DNA from: Scenedesmus sp. ARA3
Lineage: Eukaryota; Chlorophyta; Chlorophyceae; Sphaeropleales; Scenedesmaceae
Direction of reading: 5' to 3'
Assembly: GCA_004335835.1 (NCBI GenBank)
Contig: RWJK01000729.1
Location: forward strand, 1-12,856
Length of the DNA: 12,856 bases
In this document: piece after piece, positions 7,802-12,856 of the stretch
Layout of the letters: each line of letters starts with the position of its first letter
Numbering within the stretch: the first letter of the stretch is position 1
Notes under the pieces: generated by a model
Databases searched by the model: none
Told to the model about the DNA's origin: nothing
The model's input: only the letters and a program-made list of their open reading frames with translations
Position numbers and translations under genes: made by a program

Positions 7802-7862
7802 GTGGGACGGGTGGGTAGGGGCCCTGGGGTGGGGTGGGGGTATGGGGGTTGGGGTTGGGCGG
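7802..7862 (+). promoter_or_regulatory. G-run cluster, G-quadruplex-capable
   Basis: About ten runs of three to five G occur within 61 bp on the plus strand, separated mostly by 1-4 nt. This meets the usual G-quadruplex pattern several times over. It lies about 210-270 bp upstream of the gene A start, with the G-rich strand being the template strand. A promoter role is inference. Confidence 0.55.
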
Positions 7863-8433
7863 CTATACGCTGCTGCTTACTGTATGCATTTGCAAATTCT
7901 TGCAGGGTCTGTTGGGGTTCACCAACCTGGGTTGTGCTGGCCTGCTTTCAGCTGCTGCTGCTGTTGTGAACAGCTGCTCACTGAGCAGTACTTGGCAGGT
8001 ACTGCAGGCGCACTCCGCGACTGCTATGTGTACTGCGACACTTGCAGACCAAGGCGACATCATCTGAAGTGTTGCAGGTGTGAAATCACATGCTAGGACT
8101 CTGTCCCCAGCGATCCCTCATCCTCAGCTCGCGTCACGATGTTACCCTCCCCGCTCAAGCGTTAAGCAGATGCGCAGAACCTGTTGTGCTGCTGCATATA
8201 TGATTGTAATGATCATTTGGCAGTGTCGGACGCACCTGGACACAGCGGATACTTCTCGCAGAGGTGTTCAATTGTCCTTGAACGTGTAGTCCAGACAAAG
8301 GACGTTGGTCGTAACCGGCTGTATGAAAGCATACCATTGGCATATCGTCAAAACATGGTGTTGGAGGCTCTTCCAGCGCTCTTCAGGTGCCTGCATGCAC
8401 AGGAAGCTCGTCTGACGCCATGTGTTACTGCCA

Positions 8434-8448
8434 GTTGGGCGACCCAAC
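8434..8448. repeat. 6-bp hairpin GTTGGG-cga-CCCAAC
   Basis: GTTGGG and CCCAAC form a perfect stem around a 3-nt loop. It is followed at once by the imperfectly nested inverted pair ACCCA-a-TGGGT. No element boundary could be defined. Confidence 0.6.
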
Positions 8449-8519
8449 GACCCAATGGGTTATCGGTGCCCTGAAAAAGATGTAATTCAGTCCGTGCAAT
8501 TTGATTCTTGACTTATGCA

Positions 8520-8729
8520 CTAATGAAAATTTATTTTTGTCGTGCAATGCTTCAAACAAGCACTTTTGGTCGCTTGACAGTACACAGTACACAACTTCAC
8601 GAACACAACCCCTGGTACTTGCCGCTTCTTCTTGGACCCCTTCCTTGCTGCTGCGGCGGCACGCTTCTTCGTCTTGGGGTCCACATAATCCACTGCAGCA
8701 GCACAAGCATAAACTAAGGCTGAAAGCAT
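8520..8729 (-). CDS. Lysine-rich open frame or exon of unknown status
   Basis: A 69-codon frame opens at ATG 8729 and ends at TAG 8520. Its middle reads D-Y-V-D-P-K-T-K-K-R, then an Ala run, then R-K-G-S-K-K-K-R-Q, a strongly basic stretch like a nuclear-type or RNA/DNA-binding tail. A strong acceptor (GTGCTGCTGCAG) sits directly before the V-D-Y segment at 8696. A phase-compatible donor (CCCAG|GTAACC) lies at 8914, so this could instead be a terminal exon of a small gene running in from about 9100. I do not recognise the protein. It may also be chance open frame. Confidence 0.25.
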   Translation of the reverse strand: MLSALVYACAAAVDYVDPKTKKRAAAAARKGSKKKRQVPGVVFVKLCTVYCQATKSACLKHCTTKINFH

Positions 8730-8899
8730 TGTAACTATTTAATTCATCGCATTCTTCGTGTTCAGGCTGTCCCTTTGACCTAAACAGCTGTTTTCAACGC
8801 GACTGTAGCACCACATGCCAGTGGCCGCCACGGCGGCCGATGGCGTTGATGCTATGGCTTGATGGGCAACATGATGATGATGACTGTAGCACCAAATGT

Positions 8900-8943
8900 T
8901 AACTCAAGGTTACCTGGGGGTTTGAGTACCCCCCACTGAGTTA
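8900..8943. repeat. Nested inverted repeat
   Basis: The outer arms TAACTCA (8900-8906) and TGAGTTA (8937-8943) flank the inner arms GGGGGT (8916-8921) and ACCCCC (8928-8933), which surround a 6-nt loop. The arrangement can fold as a two-tier hairpin. Two copies of gactgtagcacca lie nearby, at about 8800 and 8882. Confidence 0.65.
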
Positions 8944-10112
8944 CCACGTCCGTATGCGTACCACACTGCTCAAAGCATGGCTGCTCAGCCGCTGAGTGAT
9001 GATCACTGGCGCCATGTAACACCGGAGCACATGTACATTTGCACTTAGCACAACTTCTGCGGTGGACAAAGCAGGCCTGTAACCCATCTTCTGCAAACAT
9101 TGAAGGTGAGCAACTCCCAAACCACCAGCCTCACAGAGGAAACGACACAAACACCAGGGCCAGCAGAGTTCATGAGCTTCAACTCAAGGTGCTACGCAAC
9201 CAACACAAACAAGGGTCAACAAAGCCTCTGCAAATACGTTGCAATTGCAGCTGGTTTGTAGAGCCACACGCGGAAACTGTATGAGTGGATCAGGTGATCT
9301 TTTGCAAGGGTAAGTCGAGGTGGCCACTGCATGGAGTAAACAAAAGGGAACTGTCGAAGCTGTCAGCGCCAGCCCAACACAAAGCATACTCCTTACCTGA
9401 ACTGTATGTCCGTGGTTGCAGCAATTCACACTGAAATGTGCAGCACCCATGACCTTTGCAACACAACAGTACCGTAGCTGCAACCACCAACCCCCACGCA
9501 GTGCAAATGCCATGGACAAGAAAAGTCAGCGGACCCTTCGCATCAAAAGCAGGCGAGCCTTGTCATCCTCGCAATCCTTGGTGTCCGATCCCAATGCAAC
9601 TCGAAGCAACAGCACAGACAACCACCAACAATCAAAACACGCCATGTCAGACACTGCTGAATCACACACTATGCACTGGTTGCGTTGACCACAGATACCG
9701 TGTGCAGCGCAGCCTGATTCATAACAATATCCAACATTCAAAGGCCTAAGCCAACAACTGCTGCAGCAGCGCAGCGTTTGAACGCACGCGCAGGAAGCAT
9801 GCTGGGTATACAGCTGCACCACTAGCACTGCCGGCCAGGGCAGCAAGCGTTGGAGCAAGCAACAGCACAACCGAAGCAACACAGTATCTGCCATGAAAAA
9901 GACACATGGCGCATGCAGGCAAACACAGAGCAAAGCTGAAGCCACTGCGTTGATTCAGCTGCATGATGAGGGTATCACTGGCTGACAGACACCTCGTCAA
10001 CAACAGCTGCAGCTGTAAACGTTTCTTTTCGTTGTTGTGCATTACCCATCACAGCCAGATGAACCCAGGTCTCAATGCAAACGTATCAGTCCAAGTGCTT
10101 CTTGCTGTTCAA

Positions 10113-10241
10113 CATGCACCCCGTGAAGATCACCATGTATCACCATTCTCCCCAAAGTTTTTAGCACCCCATGTTCTGCAGATAGGATACTGGCTGGGCA
10201 CACCTGCTGAAGCTGGCGGAAAACCAAACAGGAGCCGTTTT
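10113..10241. repeat. Diverged direct repeat, copy 1
   Basis: This copy shares with 10644-10772 a C-run followed by GATCACCAT, a CTGYTGAAGCTG word and AAAACMAAACAG, in the same order with spacing differences of a few bases. Identity is moderate by eye. A weaker third match (CTGTCGAAGCTG) occurs at 9351-9362. Confidence 0.45.
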
Positions 10242-10643
10242 CTTTGATGTGTGTGCATGATGGGCAGCAGCAGCGCCACGTACCCTGCACCCTGAACTGC
10301 TGAAACAAAGGAGAGGTGACCACAGCGGGCGTTCACACATCTATGCAACTTTATAAAGCAGCTAGTAGCTCTTCTTTACTTCAAAGCAGCAGATACTCCA
10401 GCAAGCAAAGATACAACAGCAAAAACAAGTACTTGCCATTCGATGAAAGCACGGCACACACAAGCAATCATCACGCAGAACTGAAACCAACTGGGTTGAT
10501 GCCACTGCTGCGTTCATCTGGCTGACAAGGAATCTGTAACAGCAGCTATTGCCATGAAAACTCCATCATTGTGCGTCTGACAATGCCGCCAGTCACCCAC
10601 ACCCAACATCCAGACCTCAAAGACATCCAGCGCGCTTTCTGTG

Positions 10644-10772
10644 CATAGTTCCCCACGCATGGATCACCATCCTGCCCCTGAATGTCTCAGCGCCTCCACA
10701 ACTTGCAACTAGCATTTCCCGCAGCGCTGTTGAAGCTGACACAAAAGCAAACAGCAGCAAGTTTGGTTTGGA
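10644..10772. repeat. Diverged direct repeat, copy 2
   Basis: This is the partner of 10113-10241, about 524 bp away in the same orientation. A plus-strand 43-codon frame from ATG 10682 overlaps it and reads A-L-L-K-L-T-Q-K-Q. Copy 1 reads H-L-L-K-L-A-E-N-Q in the aligned frame. The coding status is unproven. Confidence 0.45.
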
Positions 10773-11439
10773 TGGGCGGCAGTAATGTAAGAGCTGCGTG
10801 CAATGCACAATGAGCCGCAGTAGCCACAGCTATCCATGCTGCATGTTGATGAATGCAGCTGGCCATGACACCGTGTGACTCACATGCGCGCTCGCAGCTG
10901 TCACTCTAGTCAGTATACACAAAACACAAAGTACAACACACTGGCACCCCCTTCGATTGCGCGCAGCCAGTAAAAACAGCAGCAGGCAGCAAAGCTACAG
11001 CCTCCGTCCCGTAGCATGCCCCGGCTACGCGTGCACTGGGCCGCCACGTTTGTGCAAGACCGCAGCAACTGCAAAACAAGCAGCCCGCTGATATACCATG
11101 CGCAGAAGCAAGCCTGATGAGAAGGCTGGTTTTTCATGCATTTGAGTGCAACAACCGCATTCTGCAGATCAGAACCAGCACCAGCTCAGCACCTGAAAAC
11201 TTCACAAACACCACACTTCTTGCCACAGCACGGCCCGACACGAGGATGCACTTGCTCTGGTGCTCCACAATCACACATTGAACCACATGATTTCCCTAAT
11301 CCAGATCAGGTGGGTTAGCATACGTTGCAACTGTCAAATGCGTGTGCTGCGGCAGTGCTGCCCGCATAAAAACAGCTATACGGACATGCATGACAACCAG
11401 CCAGCTGACCAGGTGCTGGGAGCAGCGCAGCATGCCAAG

Positions 11440-11521
11440 CTACTTGTTGCTGATGACCATGGCCATGGATACAGTGGCGTCATACTCAGGCCACGTCTCT
11501 CCCTTCACTGTCGCAAAGTAC
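11440..11521 (-). CDS. Gene B last exon: closing strands and stop
   Basis: This 82-nt exon encodes Y-F-A-T-V-K-G, then P-E-Y-D-A-T-V-S-M-A-M-V-I-S-N-K and TAG. The acceptor is GTATTGCAG (phase 2 entry). It matches gene A exon 11 in length, phase and 11 of 26 residues. Confidence 0.78.
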
Positions 11522-11919
11522 CTGCAATACAAAACGGCAGCGGGAAAGGCGCGTCAGAAGCAACGTCAGTGCAATTGTAGATGGTTTGGAACCCGAAGAT
11601 GCTGGGGCTGCGACGTAAAAGTGCGCACTGACAACTTTGCCAGCTGGATCATGATGACACACCTCATGCTGTAGTACAGCGGCCCTGGCTCAAACAAGCG
11701 AGCAACAAGACACTGGGATGCGGCATGTGTGGCCGCCACACTCAGTGAGTGTACACACTCTTCAAACGCTGACTTACAGCTCATACATAAGTAAAACACA
11801 ACAGTACACACACGAGTTGCGCTTATAGCAGTGACAGTAGGGTTACTGCCCCAGAAGCCCTGTTAGCTACGCTGCTCTTCCGCTGCTGCCACAGCCGCAT
11901 GAACTCATGCGACAAGCAG

Positions 11920-12008
<89 letters not shown>

Positions 12009-12756
12009 AGCTGTTGCTGCTGTTGCTGCTTAGTGTGGTTACATACACGGCCCCTGAAGCGAGGAGTGAGCTTGCAACCAGAGGGAGGAGTGATGGCAAG
12101 CTTCGGCACATACATCTGCCTGTTCCGGTGCTGCTGCAAGTGCCTTACACTGCAGCGCTTACGCCATGATGTGATTTGCGTAAATTTGCCGCAGCTGCCG
12201 CACCTGAACTTGTCCGTGAAGCTCATCCCCTCTGTCATGTTCTCTGTGTTGAAAGTGTAGTACAGCAGGTTGTTTCTGATAGCCATTGTCCCCTGGGTGC
12301 TCTGTATCTTCTCGACCCTCACTAGCCTCAGGTTGCCAGATGGGATGTCATTGCTCAGCACGTCTATCTTTAGGGTGAACTGTCCGCCTGGAGAAGCTGT
12401 ACCTCTCTGGACGTCATCAAATAGCTCCACCCCAGCAGATTTAAAAGCCTCTGCAGGCCAAATATGCCCATGCGTAAAAGCACACGCATGTGTCAGGCAC
12501 CCCTCAGTTATCAGGAACCAAATGGGCTAGTCCAAGCTTGGCCATTGACATGCAGGCATGTGCCTATGTATGCACAGCTTAAGCTGCAACGCTTAGCAGC
12601 CAGCAGGTGTGTTGCAAATGCACGCCGTCTTGCATGATCACACGAGGAAGTCAATGCAGGGCTGACTCACCAACGTTGACAGTGGCCGTGGTTTCAGATG
12701 TTGCTCCTGCACTGTCCTTAATGGTGTAGGCAATTGTCGTAACGAAGTCTTCACCC
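11440..12756 (-). CDS. Gene B: tandem paralog of gene A, 3' end only (three exons)
   Basis: The exons at 12671-12756, 12204-12450 and 11440-11521 encode the closing strands of one Ig-like domain and then a complete last domain, ending at TAG 11440. The 5' part lies beyond the right edge. Exon lengths (86, 247, 82), entry phases (2, 1, 2) and the protein pattern match the last three exons of gene A, so this is a head-to-tail duplicate. The protein again stops right after the final strand, with no anchor. The sequon N-M-T lies in the last domain. The introns are 220 and 682 nt, and the longer one carries a (CTG)29 tract. Confidence 0.8.
11867..12203 (-). other. Last intron of gene B, read-through open frame with poly-Gln
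   Basis: From the donor at 12203 the domain frame stays open for about 110 codons to a stop at 11867. It has a Cys/Lys/Arg-rich part, then H-R-N-R-Q-M-Y-V, then a poly-Gln run of more than 30 residues from the CAG tract. If the intron is retained, the secreted protein would end in poly-Gln instead of the final domain strand. The spliced form remains the preferred model. Confidence 0.35.
11921..12008. repeat. (CTG)29 perfect trinucleotide tract
   Basis: Twenty-nine uninterrupted CTG units plus one C are present, followed by interrupted CTG/TTG units to about 12030. On the transcribed strand of gene B it is (CAG)29, inside the last intron. Its length and purity suggest it is unstable and length-variable. 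Confidence 0.97.
12204..12450 (-). CDS. Gene B exon n-1: last domain, first part
   Basis: This 247-nt exon encodes L-K-I-D-V-L-S-N-D-I-P-S-G-N-L-R-L-V-R-V, then a Q-G-T-M-A-I strand, L-L-Y-Y-T-F, the sequon N-M-T and the ending S-F-T-D-K-F. The acceptor is GGCCTGCAG (phase 1) and the donor is TTCAG|GTGCGGC (phase 2). The frame runs on past the donor into the CAG tract. Confidence 0.82.
12469..12490. repeat. 7-bp inverted repeat in a gene B intron
   Basis: CATGCGT and ACGCATG form a perfect stem around an 8-nt loop, inside the 220-nt intron of gene B near its acceptor. Confidence 0.6.
12671..12756 (-). CDS. Gene B exon n-2: closing strands of the penultimate domain
   Basis: This 86-nt exon encodes G-E-D-F-V-T-T-I-A-Y-T-I-K-D-S-A-G and ends T-T-A-T-V-N-V. 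It is an almost textbook Big_9-type end (F-x-x-x-I-x-Y-T-I-x-D-x-x-G, then T-A-T-V-x-V). The acceptor is GTTTGTGCAG (phase 2) and the donor is GTTG|GTGAGTCAG (phase 1). Confidence 0.82.
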
Positions 12757-12856
12757 CTGCACAAACAGCAGCACCACACACAGTAGTACATGGTGATGAC
12801 CTTGCAGAAGCCAGCATGTTACTTTGTGTGCAGGGCTGGCTGCACACGTTCAGACA

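Larger units (their letters stand above)
7625..8519. other. 5' flank of gene A
   Basis: This should hold the 5' UTR and promoter of gene A, but no TATA box or start site can be fixed. It contains a G-run tract (7802-7862), an inverted repeat (8434-8448) and an A/T-richer patch at about 8470-8560 that could be promoter-like. Several small open frames are present on both strands. None resembles a known protein, and several are CTG- or glycine-biased. Confidence 0.45.
8730..11439. other. Long 3' flank of gene B, no firm gene
   Basis: No open frame here carries the Ig-like motif or another recognisable domain. The plus strand is clearly A/C-rich and T-poor over much of the stretch, as in the 3' flank of gene A. 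The gene B side may be a long G/T-rich 3' UTR followed by spacer. It holds a nested hairpin (8900-8943) and a diverged direct repeat (10113-10241 and 10644-10772). Isolated GTAAG and TGCAG words occur on both strands, but I could not join them into a consistent gene. Confidence 0.45.

Noticed and set aside
7508..8096. Long plus-strand open frames upstream of gene A
   Set aside because: They overlap the signal peptide exon in antisense or read through the G-run tract (Gly/Trp-rich), and no recognisable motif is present.
9391..9402. Donor-like TTCAG|GTAAGG on the minus strand, resembling the family's mid-domain donors
   Set aside because: The upstream sense frame lacks the D-V-L-x-N-D motif and reads unrelated Cys/His-rich sequence.
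9184..10042. Minus-strand Cys/Leu-rich open frames
   Set aside because: They arise from G/T-rich composition with no domain, and their splice-like words give no consistent exon chain.
10682..10813. Plus-strand 43-codon frame with L-L-K-L
   Set aside because: It is too short and unsupported; the aligned copy at 10113-10241 meets a TAG upstream in the same frame. Kept only as a repeat observation.
11905..12111. Minus-strand poly-Ser open frame
   Set aside because: This is the CAG tract read as AGC in another frame, with no link to the domain frame.
11907..12260. Plus-strand poly-Cys open frame
   Set aside because: It is an artefact of the CTG tract read as TGC; it overlaps a clear minus-strand exon.
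1..12856. CRISPR array, tRNA, rRNA or complete transposon
   Set aside because: No spaced direct repeats, no cloverleaf or rRNA cores, and no transposase or reverse transcriptase motifs were seen on either strand.

Overview
The window looks like nuclear DNA of a eukaryote with many introns. A chlorophyte green alga is the best guess, but the species cannot be named from sequence alone. The reasons are short exons of 65-345 nt, introns of 250-700 nt with GT..AG ends and TGCAG-type acceptors, several pure CTG/CAG tracts, a (CA)30 microsatellite, and coding sequence of moderate GC. I see no bacterial operon, rRNA, tRNA, CRISPR array or complete transposon.

Two genes can be built, both on the minus strand. 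Gene A is complete. It runs from the ATG at 7594 down to the TAG at 1019 and has 11 exons: 7468-7594, 6938-7214, 6435-6499, 5675-5900, 5150-5253, 4490-4801, 3828-4172, 3092-3290, 2466-2551, 1521-1767 and 1019-1100. Joined, these give 2070 nt and 689 residues with no in-frame stop. The protein has a signal peptide followed by six tandem Ig/cadherin-like domains. Each carries a D-V-L-x-N-D type motif and most end in an A-T-V-x-V type last strand, like the bacterial Ig-like Big_9 / cadherin-like repeats. No membrane anchor follows the last domain. Gene B (11440 to beyond 12756) is a tandem paralog. Only its last three exons are in the window, and their lengths (86, 247 and 82 nt) equal those of the last three exons of gene A exactly.

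The layout from left to right is as follows. 1-60 is a (CA)30 tract. 61-1018 is the 3' flank of gene A. 1019-7594 is gene A, whose introns carry CTG tracts, a 35-bp tandem duplication, short GC-rich repeats and palindromes. 7595-8519 is the 5' flank of gene A with a long G-run tract. 8520-8729 is a lysine-rich open frame of unknown status. 8730-11439 is the A/C-rich 3' flank of gene B, with hairpins and a diverged direct repeat. 11440-12856 is the 3' end of gene B.

The most notable point is gene structure. Every intron between domains in gene A is phase 1 and every intron inside a domain is phase 2, so each domain is a symmetric 1-1 exon module that can be duplicated or shuffled. The last intron of both genes carries a CAG tract and stays open in frame from the donor, giving a poly-Ala tail in A and a poly-Gln tail in B if retained. 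Both read-through frames share an H-R-N-R-Q peptide whose two Arg codons differ synonymously. The likely product is a family of secreted, probably N-glycosylated, multi-domain cell-surface or matrix proteins. The adhesion role is inferred from domain type only.
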